A program made the translations under genes and the position numbers. A DNA stretch of 64,000 nt, taken from AC-32 sp963728765 (GTDB lineage: Bacteria > Actinomycetota > Thermoleophilia > Gaiellales > Gaiellaceae). Location: the NCBI GenBank assembly GCA_963728765.1, contig CAVSKX010000002.1, positions 496,001 to 560,000 on the forward strand, given 5' to 3'. A model generated the notes under the pieces. The model made no database searches. It worked only from the letters and a program-made list of their open reading frames with translations, and was not told where the DNA came from. Numbering within the stretch: the first letter of the stretch is position 1; each line of letters begins with the position of its first letter. Below, piece by piece: positions 9,088-17,230 of the stretch.

Positions 9088-10896
9088 ATGCCGCTCATGA
9101 CCGACGGCGCTCGTTCCCCTGATCTCGCCGATCGCGCCGGGACGGGCGATCTCCACGCCCTGCGGGGCCGGCTCACCGGCGGCCTCGTGCTTCCAGGCGA
9201 CCCCGAATGGGACGACGCTCGTCGGGCGTGGAACCTCGCGGTTGATCAGAGGCCGATCGCGGTCGCACTGGTCGAGTCCGTCGAGGACGTCGTCAAGGTC
9301 GTCGAGTTCGCGGGTGAACACGGCCTTCGGATCGCCCCACAGGGAACAGGCCATGGAGCGTCCGCGCTTGCAGTGCTGGACGGCACGATCCTCGTGAAGA
9401 CCTCGCGTTTGCGTGGTGTAGAGATCGACGCCGGCGCGGCTCGGGCGCGCATCCAGGCTGGAGCGCTCTGGGAGGACGTTGTCGTGCCTGCCGCCGAACA
9501 GGGCTTCGTCGTCCTCCACGGTTCCTCTCCCGACGTCGGCGTTGTCGGCTACACACTCGGAGGCGGCATGGGCTGGCTGGCGCGGAGCCGAGGACTCGCC
9601 GCCAACAGCGTCACCGCGGTCGAGCTCGTGACTTCCGAGGGAAAATCTGTGCGGCTGGACAGTGAGAACGAGCCTGATCTGTTCTGGGCCGTCCGGGGTG
9701 GCGGCGGCAGCTTCGGCGTCGTCACGGCGATCGAGCTCGAGCTCTATCCCACGCCCGAGCTGTACGCCGGCGCGATGTTCTGGCCGCTCGAGCGGGCTGG
9801 CGAGGTGTTGCGCGCCTGGCGCGACTGGGCCGAGACGGTGCCGCACGAGGTCACGTCGGTCGGCCGGATCCTTCATTTTCCACCCCTTCCGGACGTTCCG
9901 GAGCCGATGCGCGGCCAGAGCTTCGTGATCGTCGAGGCGGTCTTCGTCGGCTCGGAGGCCGACGGCAACGCGCTGGTCGCGCAGCTGCGAGAGCTCGATC
10001 CGGCGATGGACACCTTCGCCGCCGTGGCGCCAACGGCTCTTCAACACCTGCATATGGACCCGCCCCACCCCGTCCCGGGCGTCGGCGACGGGCTGTTCCT
10101 CGAGCGCTTGCCCGACGAGGCAATCGGCGCGTTCGTCCAGAACGCCAAACCACCGCTGATCTCGCTCGAGATACGACAGCTCGGCGGGGCAATGGCCAGT
10201 TCGGCGCAACACCACGGCGCTGTCGGCACGCTCGATGCCGGATACGTGATGTTCGCAGTCGGCATAGCGCCGAACCCCGAGATCGCCGCCGCTGTCCATG
10301 ACGCGGTCGACCGAGCCAAGGCCGGGCTAGCCCCCTGGGAGTCGGCGCGGACGTACTTCAACTTCGCCGAGCGGCAGGTCGGGGGCGCGCGGCTCTACCC
10401 GCTGAAGACTTACACCTTCCAGCGGCTTCGCAAGATCAGAGCCACGCACGACCCCGCCGAGATGTTTGTCTCTAACCACCCCATCCCGCCGGCTGTCGTC
10501 ATCGATACGGCAAGGATCGCGAGCGCACCTCTGTTCGCCGACCTCCCCACTGCCGAGCTCGAGGAGCTCGCGGGAGCGATGGGCGAGGCGGAGGTCGACG
10601 CGGGCACCGAAGTCGTCACGGTCGACGAGTCAGGAAGCACCGTCTACCTGATCGAAGCAGGCGAGGCTGAAGTCATCGGTGCCGGCGGCCCGTTACCCGT
10701 GGCGCTCGGCCCAGGCGACACGTTCGGCGAGATCGGGCTCCTACTTACAGCGGGAAAACGAACCGCCACGGTCGTCGCCCGGACGCCCATGAAGCTCCTC
10801 GCTCTCTCCGAGCCGGACTTCGAACGCATCCAAGGACAGATCCCGGAGTTCGAGCGCTGCCTGCGCAGCCTCGGCCTCGAGCGCTCCTCGCGGTAA
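9088..10896 (+). CDS. FAD-linked oxidase (berberine-bridge type) fused to a cyclic-nucleotide-binding domain
   Basis: 602 residues from an ATG with GAGG eight bases upstream. Residues about 45-215 are a PCMH-type FAD domain (PQGTGHG at 84-90; VGYTLGGGMGWLARSRGL; DLFWAVRGGGGSFGVVT). A substrate domain follows, then a BBE-like segment ending RATHDPAEMFVSNHP. Residues 479-602 form a separate CAP/Crp-type cNMP-binding domain with the phosphate-binding cassette FGEIGLLLTAGKRTATVVA, keeping Gly-Glu and Arg. There is no helix-turn-helix after it. The layout suggests a flavoenzyme whose activity responds to cAMP or cGMP. The domains are clear; the allosteric role is inference. Confidence 0.88.
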   Translation: MPLMTDGARSPDLADRAGTGDLHALRGRLTGGLVLPGDPEWDDARRAWNLAVDQRPIAVALVESVEDVVKVVEFAGEHGLRIAPQGTGHGASALAVLDGTILVKTSRLRGVEIDAGAARARIQAGALWEDVVVPAAEQGFVVLHGSSPDVGVVGYTLGGGMGWLARSRGLAANSVTAVELVTSEGKSVRLDSENEPDLFWAVRGGGGSFGVVTAIELELYPTPELYAGAMFWPLERAGEVLRAWRDWAETVPHEVTSVGRILHFPPLPDVPEPMRGQSFVIVEAVFVGSEADGNALVAQLRELDPAMDTFAAVAPTALQHLHMDPPHPVPGVGDGLFLERLPDEAIGAFVQNAKPPLISLEIRQLGGAMASSAQHHGAVGTLDAGYVMFAVGIAPNPEIAAAVHDAVDRAKAGLAPWESARTYFNFAERQVGGARLYPLKTYTFQRLRKIRATHDPAEMFVSNHPIPPAVVIDTARIASAPLFADLPTAELEELAGAMGEAEVDAGTEVVTVDESGSTVYLIEAGEAEVIGAGGPLPVALGPGDTFGEIGLLLTAGKRTATVVARTPMKLLALSEPDFERIQGQIPEFERCLRSLGLERSSR

Positions 10897-11000
10897 GCCG
10901 CCGTCTCGGCGAGTCTCAGCGCGTAGTGGTGCTGCTGCAGTGCCTCAGCTCTCAGGTCAGAGAAGCCAGAGGCTTCCCAGGACTCGTGGCGCGTGGCTGT

Positions 11001-11060
11001 GGGGTGCCAAAACTCGTGTCAGAACCCTGGACTCGCCAGCGCGGCGCTGATTGGCACCCC
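11001..11060. repeat. Inverted repeat flanking tRNA remnant B
   Basis: Perfect 10-base arms GGGGTGCCAA (11001-11010) and TTGGCACCCC (11051-11060), 40 bases apart, the right arm ending three bases before remnant B. It may be a recombinase arm site or a hairpin. The rest of the 10897-11344 gap has no recognisable gene. Confidence 0.55.
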
Positions 11061-11063
11061 GCA

Positions 11064-11092
11064 GGTCGACGGTTCGAGTCCGTCAGAGGGCG
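11064..11092 (+). repeat. tRNA-Thr-like 3' end, copy B (T-arm and acceptor only)
   Basis: GGTC, then T-arm GACGG-TTCGAGT-CCGTC and AGAGGGCG, the same as copy A apart from the last base. The anticodon-loop part is absent. Same orientation as every other copy. It lies in a gene-poor gap. Confidence 0.75.
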
Positions 11093-11344
11093 TGCCTCGA
11101 CGAGCCTCCCACATCCGGATATCGGTGTGCGTGAGCCGCGCCGCCCACGGCAGAACGACGGCGCCGTGCTCCTGGAGCCGCCGCTGTAGCGACCGGCACC
11201 GCGCGCGTCCGTTTTTGGCCGGCCCATCCGGCTCGACACGACCTCGGGTTCCGCTCGGCCGCCGCCGGGTCAGCGTCAGGCCGCACCCTCGGCGACGCCG
11301 GCTGCCGTGAGGGCCTCGCTCGGGAATACGGCCGCGCGCGAGTC

Positions 11345-11650
11345 TCAGCGTTCTTGCGCCTCGGCCGAAGCGATGACTTCGCCGACGCTGCGTTCGGTGT
11401 TGCGGTCGAGGAGCGGTGTGAGGTTGTCGCGCATCCAGGGGCCACCGATCTCGCGTGCGATGCGATCAGCGTCTTCTGCCGAGTGCAAGTCGAGCAGCAG
11501 GATGAGGTGCATGTCGTCGACCTTGACCACGCGGGCTGCAAGCCCGCCTGCATCGATGATCTGTCGCGCCGCGTCCTGGAATGCTTCCACGGTCGCGTGG
11601 GTCACGGGGTCGCGAAAGTGGAGGTGATTGACGACGACGTGCATGTGCAT
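11345..11650 (-). CDS. Small protein, possible dimeric alpha-beta-barrel (ABM-like) domain
   Basis: 101 residues beginning MHMHVVVNHLHFRDPV, with alternating strands and helices (ATVEAFQDAARQIIDAGG; VVKVDDMHLILLLDL). This resembles antibiotic-biosynthesis-monooxygenase and similar dimeric barrel proteins, but no catalytic residue is diagnostic. An AGGAGG site lies just before the ATG at 11650. It follows the UbiG-like methyltransferase by 52 bases and is probably in the same MarR-controlled transcript. Confidence 0.6.
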   Translation of the reverse strand: MHMHVVVNHLHFRDPVTHATVEAFQDAARQIIDAGGLAARVVKVDDMHLILLLDLHSAEDADRIAREIGGPWMRDNLTPLLDRNTERSVGEVIASAEAQER

Positions 11651-11702
11651 TTGCCTCCTGTCGAGGGGGATGTCGGATGACGTTCTTGGGAGCCCTGCGG
11701 TC

Positions 11703-12545
11703 TCACTTGGCGGACGCGGCCAAGGCGGCGGCTGCGCCGACTAGACGCGCCTCGATCTGCCCGTTTGTCGCCGCGGGCTTGGCGGCGGCGCCGCCGTAGA
11801 ACGCCGACGTGTCGCGCAGCTCGCGCATCCGCAGGGCGCGGCCGAACTCGCCGTAGGTGAGGCGTCCGCGGGCACGCGCCCGCATCAGCGCGATGGCACG
11901 CGGGGGCGTGACGCCTGGGCCGATGCCGACGATCGATCCGGGTTCGAGCCCGGATGACCGCAGAAGGGCGGCGAGCTCGGCGGGCGTGATGAACGCCGCG
12001 TGGTCGTGCAGGTTGGGCGGCATGAACGCAGTCGGGCGCCATTCCTGGAAGATCTTGATCACGAGCAGCTTGCTGCGCATGGTGCGGTTGATGGTGTCGT
12101 AGAGGTAGAGGCCGCCGGGGCGCAGCACCCGACCAGCCTCGCGGATCGTCGCGCCCAGGTCGGTGACGTGTTCGAGCACGTCGCAGCAGACGACCGCGTC
12201 GAACGCGCCGTCGTCGGCGGGCAGCGCCTCCGCGACGCCGTGGACATACTCGATGTCGAGGCCGGACGCGCGGGCGTGCGCGCGCGCCGCTTCGAGCGAG
12301 CGCCGTGACGGGTCGATGCCCGTGACGAGGCAGCCCAGACGCGCCAGCTCTTCGGCCAACAGGCCTCCGCCGCAGCCGACGTCGAGCACGCGCAGGCCAT
12401 GGAGGGTCGCGAATCGTGTGCGCAGCTGCCGCTCGAGGAATGGGGCGCGAACGGGGTTGAGCGCGCTCTGAAGGACGTTCAGGAAGCCCGCGTCATCCCA
12501 CCAGGTGTCGCTCATCCGGTCGTAGAGATCGTTGTCGACAGGCAT
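11703..12545 (-). CDS. Class I SAM-dependent methyltransferase, UbiG-like
   Basis: 280 residues from the ATG at 12545, with AGGAGG six bases upstream. The N-terminus (NDLYDRMSDTWWDD) and SAM motif LRVLDVGCGGGLLAEELA near residue 52, with GIDPSRRSLEAARAHA and CCDVLEHVTD, match UbiG-type O-methyltransferases. The C-terminal AFITPAELAALL segment also occurs in UbiG. It need not act on ubiquinone; actinobacteria use menaquinone. It is divergent from a MarR gene, with matched operator-like sites between them. Confidence 0.85.
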   Translation of the reverse strand: MPVDNDLYDRMSDTWWDDAGFLNVLQSALNPVRAPFLERQLRTRFATLHGLRVLDVGCGGGLLAEELARLGCLVTGIDPSRRSLEAARAHARASGLDIEYVHGVAEALPADDGAFDAVVCCDVLEHVTDLGATIREAGRVLRPGGLYLYDTINRTMRSKLLVIKIFQEWRPTAFMPPNLHDHAAFITPAELAALLRSSGLEPGSIVGIGPGVTPPRAIALMRARARGRLTYGEFGRALRMRELRDTSAFYGGAAAKPAATNGQIEARLVGAAAALAASAK

Positions 12546-12558
12546 AACCAACCTCCTA

Positions 12559-12574
12559 GTTCACTTCGGTTGAC
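12559..12574. promoter_or_regulatory. Candidate MarR operator, methyltransferase side
   Basis: GTTCACTTCGGTTGAC. Its reverse complement differs at only two central bases from the site at 12611-12626. It lies just upstream of the methyltransferase ribosome site, where a bound repressor would block that transcript. Confidence 0.6.
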
Positions 12575-12610
12575 AAGTTCTGGGCGACCGTAACGCTCCA
12601 ACTGGCGTTT

Positions 12611-12632
12611 GTCAACCGTGGTGAACTATAAT
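12611..12632 (+). promoter_or_regulatory. Candidate MarR operator overlapping its own promoter
   Basis: GTCAACCGTGGTGAAC at 12611-12626 is followed directly by a perfect -10 hexamer TATAAT at 12627-12632. The MarR ATG lies seven bases after the hexamer, so transcription probably begins at or next to the A of the start codon, giving a leaderless mRNA. The operator would cover the spacer and allow autorepression. No clear -35 is visible. Confidence 0.6.
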
Positions 12633-12639
12633 CGTCGAG

Positions 12640-13068
12640 ATGCCGAAGAGCCTCCAGATCCTCCTCCGCGACGCCCACGCTACGGTCGACGCCGAGGTCC
12701 GCATAGCGCTTGAGCGCAGCGGCTACGGCGACATCCTCCCCGGACAACTGAAGGTCCTGCGCAACCTCGGCGAGGGCGGCGCTCGTCCGAGCGAGCTCGC
12801 CGCCCACGCCAACGTCACACGCCAGGCGGTCACCAAGGTTGTCGACGAACTCGAGCGGCTCGGAATCGTCCGCCGCGACCCCGACCCAGCCGACGGCCGC
12901 GGCGTGATCGTCCGCTACACCGACCGCGGGCTCGCTGGGCTCGACATCGCCCGCCAACGAATGCTTGAACTCGAAGCCGACTACGCCGCCCGCATCGGCG
13001 CCGCGCGCTGGGCCGAGGCGCGGACAATTCTCGAAACCCTCTTCGGCGACGAGCGGCCGAGCTCCTGA
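12640..13068 (+). CDS. MarR-family transcriptional regulator
   Basis: 142 residues. The winged helix-turn-helix reads LPGQLKVLRNLGEGGARPSELAAHANVTRQAVTKVVDELERLGIVRR, and the wing DPDPADGRGVIVRYTDRG is a classical MarR feature. N- and C-terminal helices form the dimer interface. No ribosome site precedes the ATG, consistent with leaderless translation. It probably represses itself and the divergent methyltransferase operon through the paired sites between them; the ligand is unknown. Confidence 0.9.
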   Translation: MPKSLQILLRDAHATVDAEVRIALERSGYGDILPGQLKVLRNLGEGGARPSELAAHANVTRQAVTKVVDELERLGIVRRDPDPADGRGVIVRYTDRGLAGLDIARQRMLELEADYAARIGAARWAEARTILETLFGDERPSS

Positions 13069-13155
13069 ACGCGGACGACCAACCGTCCGGCCTGGAAGCG
13101 AAGGCTTGCAGAATACGCGCTGAAGCGGCTCATGGATTGTCGCCAGCATGGACGA

Positions 13156-13212
13156 CAGCAGATGGAGCCTTTATGGACCCCGTGGTTGCAACCGGTGGCA
13201 ACCGGTCGCAAA
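13156..13212 (+). pseudogene. Decayed 3' end of a tyrosine recombinase, upstream of copy C
   Basis: The frame reads QQMEPLWTPWLQPVATGRKS. It aligns with the tail before copy E (GMERSWNQAVATSGNRW) through ME..W and VAT. Low-complexity VAT-containing tails are common at the extreme C-terminus of actinobacterial integrases. No catalytic region is left. Confidence 0.5.
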
Positions 13213-13287
13213 TCGAATCTCGCAGAAAACGGCGAGAACAGGCGAAACCATTCGCGGTCGATTACGACCGCTGGCCGAAAGGAGCGA

Positions 13288-13372
13288 ATGGTAAGCAGGG
13301 ATCGACGGTTCAAGTCCGTCAGAGCTCTCAAAGATCTGCAAATGCGAGTTTCTTGTTGTCCGTGTTGAATCA
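13288..13372 (+). repeat. tRNA-Thr-like 3' half, copy C, with shared downstream flank
   Basis: ATGGTAA loop, then a degenerate stem, T-arm GACGG-TTCAAGT-CCGTC, and AGAGCTCT (two mismatches from copy A in the acceptor strand). After it, CTGCAAATGCGAGTTTCTTG at 13338-13357 matches sequence after copies D, E and G, and may be the original 3' flank of the tRNA gene. Confidence 0.75.
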
Positions 13373-13521
13373 GGGGTGAGGAGGGGTCAACCCGCAGGAC
13401 GGAAGATGCGGAATTGCAGGCCAGTCGCAGCTGGTGGCGTCGCCAGCTCGCGGTTGCGCCTGGCCACGAAGCGTCCAGCGACATCCTGAACAAGAGGAAC
13501 TTGCCGGCGGCGGTCTGCGGC

Positions 13522-14124
13522 TCACCGAAGGACATAGCGCACGTGGGTTGCGAGCGGCGAGTGGATGACCTCCACCGGCTCGAGGCCGGGATCGGATACG
13601 CCGTCGAAGAGGCGTTCGCCTGCGCCGAGCAGGACGGGAGCGAAGTCCAGGACGAGCTCGTTGATCACCCCTGCACCCAGCGCCTGACGCACGGTCGATG
13701 CGCCGCCGGCGATGTCGACTCCTCGGTCGCCCGCGGCTTCCGACGCGTGCGCATAGGCCGTGTCGAAGCCGTCGGTGACGAAGTGGAACCTCGTCCCACC
13801 GGCCATCTCGATCGGATCGTGCTCGAAGTGCGTGAGGACGAACACGGGTGCGTGGTAGGGCGGCTCCTCGCCCCACCAGCCGCGCCAATCGCCCTGCCAG
13901 GAGCCGCGAACCGGCCCGAACATGTTCCGACCCATCACATACGCGCCGCGCGGGCGCAACAGCAGATCGCGGGCCCGCGCATCGGCGTCATTCAGCGGCT
14001 CGTCGAGATGCCAGCGGTGAAGCTTCATCCCGCCGCGACCAAGCGGCTGATCGAGACTCTGCTCAGGTCCAGCGACGTAGCCGTCGAGCGAGATCGACAT
14101 GTGGCATGTAGTGGTTGCGTCCAT
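13522..14124 (-). CDS. Dihydrofolate reductase-like (RibD C-terminal domain) protein
   Basis: About 200 residues starting MDATTTCHMSISLDGYVAGP, the N-terminal strand and loop of the RibD_C/DHFR fold, followed by YVMGRNMFGPVRG, the NADPH-proximal GGASTVRQAL loop and VLLGAGERLFDG. Members are reductases of uncertain substrate. It is closely similar to the protein at 39704 and more distantly to that at 37527. No clear ribosome site. It is flanked by tRNA remnants C and D, with the SRPBCC gene just upstream on the same strand. Confidence 0.88.
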   Translation of the reverse strand: MDATTTCHMSISLDGYVAGPEQSLDQPLGRGGMKLHRWHLDEPLNDADARARDLLLRPRGAYVMGRNMFGPVRGSWQGDWRGWWGEEPPYHAPVFVLTHFEHDPIEMAGGTRFHFVTDGFDTAYAHASEAAGDRGVDIAGGASTVRQALGAGVINELVLDFAPVLLGAGERLFDGVSDPGLEPVEVIHSPLATHVRYVLR

Positions 14125-14165
14125 ACCGCTAAGACGGCATCCTCTTCGAGAAGTCATCGCCGCCG

Positions 14166-14642
14166 TCAGCGACGGCTCTGGATGAGTGTGGCGAGGTTGT
14201 CGAGTTCATTCGCGCGCCCGGCGATAAGCCGCTCCGTCCACACCTGGTCGTGCATGGAATCTACGGTCATGCTCACCTGCACGTCGCCGTTCGCAGGCTC
14301 GAACTCGACGACCGTGAGGAATTCGTAGGGTGGCGTGTCGGGCACGAAGTCGACCAGAGACATGTACGCGAGCCGCCGCGGTCGTTCGACCTCGGTGAAG
14401 CGCTTGCGCGAGGTGCTCGCCAGCGGCAGGCCCGCGTTCCGCATGAACTCGACCTGCTCGGGCCCGCTCGCGGTCATCGTGTAGACCAGCTCGCCTCCCC
14501 GCTCGAGCTCGAGCTTCTCCTCCTCGACCGTGAATCCATCGGGCGCCCACCAGGACTCGATCCCTTCGGGCGTCGTCCAGAGATCCCACACGTTCTCGGC
14601 AGTCGTCGGGTAGGTGCGCTCGATCCGATGCGGTTCCCGCAC
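14166..14642 (-). CDS. SRPBCC/AHSA1-type polyketide-cyclase-fold protein
   Basis: A GTG at 14642 preceded by GAGAGGAG gives REPHRIERTYPTTAENVWDLWTTPEGIESWWAPDGF, the typical opening of AHSA1-domain proteins, then GGELVYTM and a C-terminal helix with WTERLIAGRANELDNLATLI. The fold binds hydrophobic ligands. The gene ends 41 bases before the DHFR-like start and probably shares its transcript; together they fill the module between remnants C and D. Confidence 0.85.
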   Translation of the reverse strand: MREPHRIERTYPTTAENVWDLWTTPEGIESWWAPDGFTVEEEKLELERGGELVYTMTASGPEQVEFMRNAGLPLASTSRKRFTEVERPRRLAYMSLVDFVPDTPPYEFLTVVEFEPANGDVQVSMTVDSMHDQVWTERLIAGRANELDNLATLIQSRR

Positions 14643-14693
14643 TACTGCTCCTCTCAATCAATCCATACCCCGGCTGGAAGACCCGGCGCCGCG

Positions 14694-14750
14694 GGTCGCA
14701 CCAGGGTCGCACGGCCCGGCAAATCGCGACGAAACGCGGATACTCGCGAC
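14694..14750 (+). pseudogene. Decayed recombinase 3' end upstream of copy D
   Basis: GGGTCGCACCA.GGTCGCACG followed by CGCGACGA matches the segment near 18510 at roughly four of five positions. The frame reads PRVAPGSHGPANRDE there and WVAPRSHAHAKRDD at 18.5 kb. I infer an integrase C-terminal tail from the resemblance and from its place next to a tRNA remnant. Confidence 0.45.
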
Positions 14751-14809
14751 GCCCGCGAACCCGCGACAGTACCCGGGAACCCGCATGAATCGGCCCCCTC
14801 CTCACGTTC

Positions 14810-14876
14810 ATGGTAAGGAGGGGGTCTCCGGTTCGAGTCCGGAAGAGGGCTTAAGTACCCGCAAATCGGACGTTTC
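14810..14876 (+). repeat. tRNA-Thr-like 3' half, copy D, with shared downstream flank
   Basis: ATGGTAA loop, GGAGG stem, T-arm TCCGG-TTCGAGT-CCGGA and AGAGGGCT. The T-stem differs from copy A in both strands with pairing kept, so it descends from a different tRNA-Thr allele. CGCAAATCGGACGTTTCTTG follows at 14860-14879. Copy G shares this alternative T-stem sequence. Confidence 0.8.
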
Positions 14877-14979
14877 TTGACGATTCCGGAGTCCCTCACG
14901 AGCAAAGAGGCGCGGATCCTACACGCCGCCGGATACCGCCGGCGCCACGCTGGATCACGCTGACACTCGGCACGCTCTG

Positions 14980-15203
14980 CTACGCGCCGTCACCCATAGC
15001 TGGCCGCATACTGCCCCACGGCCAGGAGCGCGCCTCGTCGATGGCGATCTGGTCGAGAACGTCCACCCCTCCAGCGGCGTGCGCGGCGTCGGCCCGGCCG
15101 ACGGGACCGGGAAGCCGCGCTCGAGGTGTTGACCCGGCGGGATCCGCGACGGATCGATGCCGTCGCGGCGGCGTCCGCCGAAGCCACGAGAGATCGGAGC
15201 CAT
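14980..15203 (-). pseudogene. N-terminal fragment of a sulfite-oxidase-like molybdoenzyme
   Basis: From an ATG at 15203 the frame gives RGFGGRRRDGIDPSRIPPGQ then LERGFPVPSAGPTPRTPLEGWTF, the characteristic opening of molybdopterin-dependent sulfite-oxidase-like proteins. A frameshift near 15050 leads into IDEARSWPWG, also expected in the family, after which the rest is missing. The gene has lost more than two thirds of its length. It lies just downstream of the quinone oxidoreductase gene. The remaining bases from 14880 hold nothing I recognise. Confidence 0.6.
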
Positions 15204-15217
15204 CCGTCAACGAGTCC

Positions 15218-16135
15218 TTACGGACGAATGCGGATGATCGTCTTTCCTGTGACCCGGTCCGTCGGGTTGAGGGCCGCGACGGCATCGTCGAGGGTCGCGA
15301 CGTTGCCGATGTTCGTCCGCAGTCGTCCGTCCCGCACCCGCTGGACAACCTCACCCAGTTGGGCACGATCGGACTCGACAACGAAGTCGATCGCCAGGCC
15401 ATCAGCGGGCCGCGTCTCCGGCGGTCCGACGACGGACACTACTGTTCCTCCGGCCCGGATCAGACCCGCGGACCGCTTCCCGATGTCGCCGCCGATGACA
15501 TCGAAAACCAGGTCGACGCCGCCGACGTCCTCCAGCGCGTCGTTCTCGAGGTCGACGAACTCCTGCGCGCCGAAGTCGAGCGCCGTCTGACGGTCGGCAG
15601 CGCGTCCGGTGCCGATGACGTAGGCGCCGGCCTCACGTGCGAGCTGCGTCACCATCGACCCGACTGCGCCGGCCGCGCCGTGCGCGAGGACGCTCTGCCC
15701 CGCCTGAAGGCGGCCGTGCTGGAACAGTCCCTGCCACGCAGTGAGACCCGAGATCGGCAGGCTCGCGCCCACCGTGAAGTCGACGTCGCCCGGCAAGGGC
15801 GCGAGGTTGCGTGCCTCGACGGCCGCGTACTCGGCCAGGGTGCCGTCGCGAGTCCAGTCGGTGAGGCCGAACACTCGCTGTCCCACCGTGAGTCCCGTCG
15901 TGCCATAGCCGAGGGCGGTGACCACTCCGGCCAGCTCGTGCCCAGGGATCGACGGTGTTCGGTCACGGTCCAGGCGATCGGTCCAGGTCGAGGGCCACGC
16001 CGTCTCAGTCGGGACGAATCCCGACGCATGAATCTGAATGACGACATCGTTTATCGCTGCCTGCGGCTCGGGCCGCTCCACCAGCTTCATCCCGGCCGTT
16101 CCCGCAGCCTGATCCGTCACCACGATCGCCTTCAT
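15218..16135 (-). CDS. NAD(P)-dependent quinone oxidoreductase-like MDR protein
   Basis: 305-residue medium-chain dehydrogenase without structural zinc cysteines. It has the N-terminal GroES-like domain (IPGHELAGVVTALG), the nucleotide-binding loop LAHGAAGAVGSMVTQLAR and TGRAADRQTALDFGA, and a C-terminal GKTIIRIRP. This is the zeta-crystallin/quinone reductase type, reducing activated carbonyls or quinones with NADPH. AGGAGG lies six bases before the ATG. Complete. Confidence 0.88.
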   Translation of the reverse strand: MKAIVVTDQAAGTAGMKLVERPEPQAAINDVVIQIHASGFVPTETAWPSTWTDRLDRDRTPSIPGHELAGVVTALGYGTTGLTVGQRVFGLTDWTRDGTLAEYAAVEARNLAPLPGDVDFTVGASLPISGLTAWQGLFQHGRLQAGQSVLAHGAAGAVGSMVTQLAREAGAYVIGTGRAADRQTALDFGAQEFVDLENDALEDVGGVDLVFDVIGGDIGKRSAGLIRAGGTVVSVVGPPETRPADGLAIDFVVESDRAQLGEVVQRVRDGRLRTNIGNVATLDDAVAALNPTDRVTGKTIIRIRP

Positions 16136-16265
16136 CGTCCGCCTCCTGTGTCGAGTTCTCTCCTGTAGCCGACTGGGACACGATACGAGCGAGCTCCGCG
16201 TAGCCTCGCGCAGATTGACGAGGTCTGGATCATCTCGGTGGCCTTGGTGTCCACGATGTACGCGC

Positions 16266-16692
16266 CGATGACCTCGCCGGTGCAGGCGGTCCAGCGGTGG
16301 AACGGGCTCGACCTCCAGTTGCCGGCGTTTCTATCGAGCGACGAGGTCGAGAAGGGGATGGTTTCTCGCCGTGCGTTAGCGCGGAGAGCTTGCGCAGTTC
16401 ATCGAGGAAAACGAGCCGCAGCTTCTCTCGTACAATGCCTACTTCAGCGACGACGGCAATCGCATGAGCGTGGTACACGTCCACGCTGATCCGGCCTCCC
16501 TTGATCGCCACCTGGAGATCGCGGGTCCCCGGTTCGCGAGGTTTGCAGAACTCGTGACGCTGAGGTCGATCCACATCTACGGGCGACCGAGCGAGAACGC
16601 GCTTCGTCGGCTCCGCGACAAGCTCCAGCTGCTCGGCTCAGGCGATGTCGTTGTCTACCCGCCGCACGCCGGGTTCGTCCGTTCGCACCGGA
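16266..16692 (+). pseudogene. Frameshifted conserved hypothetical protein
   Basis: The 3' part, in one frame, reads ELAQFIEENEPQLLSYNAYF, DGNRMSVVHVHADPASLDRH, EIAGPRFARFAELV and VVYPPHAGFVRS. The 5' part, ending DEVEKGMVSRRALAR, is in another frame; one extra base near 16390 separates them. The dimeric-barrel-like pattern suggests a small monooxygenase or sensor fold, but I cannot name it. The 3' boundary is uncertain. Confidence 0.5.
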
Positions 16693-16858
16693 TCGACGAA
16701 AGCGCTGAGGTTTGGTCAGCGAGTGCGAACCGGCGCCCGCTCGACAAACTCGTCCGCGTCGAGCGACACATCTGTCCTCGCGGAAGAGAATCGCCGCGAA
16801 CCGGCGACCACAAGGCCAGGGCCTCCAGTCGAGAGCAAGAGACGAGGGGCGCCGCGGT

Positions 16859-16915
16859 ATGGAGCGCTCATGGAACCAAGCGGTCGCAACTAGTGGCAAC
16901 CGGTGGCAAATGTGA
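16859..16915 (+). pseudogene. Decayed recombinase 3' end upstream of copy E
   Basis: MERSWNQAVATSGNRWQM followed by a stop, 65 bases before remnant E. It resembles the C-terminus of actinobacterial phage integrases and the tail before copy C. GGGTTGCGACCAGTTGC then lies between this tail and the remnant, and is nearly repeated before copy H. Confidence 0.55.
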
Positions 16916-16979
16916 GCGCCCCAACAACGGCTCTAACAAGCCGAGGCCACGGGTTGCGACCAGTTGCCGATTGGAGCGC

Positions 16980-17058
16980 ATGGTAAGGAGGGGTCGACTG
17001 TTCGAGTCCGTCAGAGGGCTTGGAGAAGCCGCTGCAAATGCGCGGTTTCTGCTGTCGC
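16980..17058 (+). repeat. tRNA-Thr-like 3' half, copy E, with shared downstream flank
   Basis: ATGGTAA, GGAGG, T-arm GACTG-TTCGAGT-CCGTC (one mismatch in the stem) and AGAGGGCT. GCTGCAAATGCGCGGTTTCT follows and corresponds to the flank after copies C, D and G. Confidence 0.8.
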
Positions 17059-17230
17059 GCATGTTGCTAGTCCCGGCGACGATGGTCGCACCGAGTCGCA
17101 CGCGGCCGGATGTGCCGCTTTGACCCCCTCCCTTCGGAAATAGGGGGTCGATTCGCGGGCGATGCTGCGCGATGCCGAACAACGGCGCGGGCCGAGCGGC
17201 CCACGGCCGGTGCTGATCAGGCGTTTCTTG

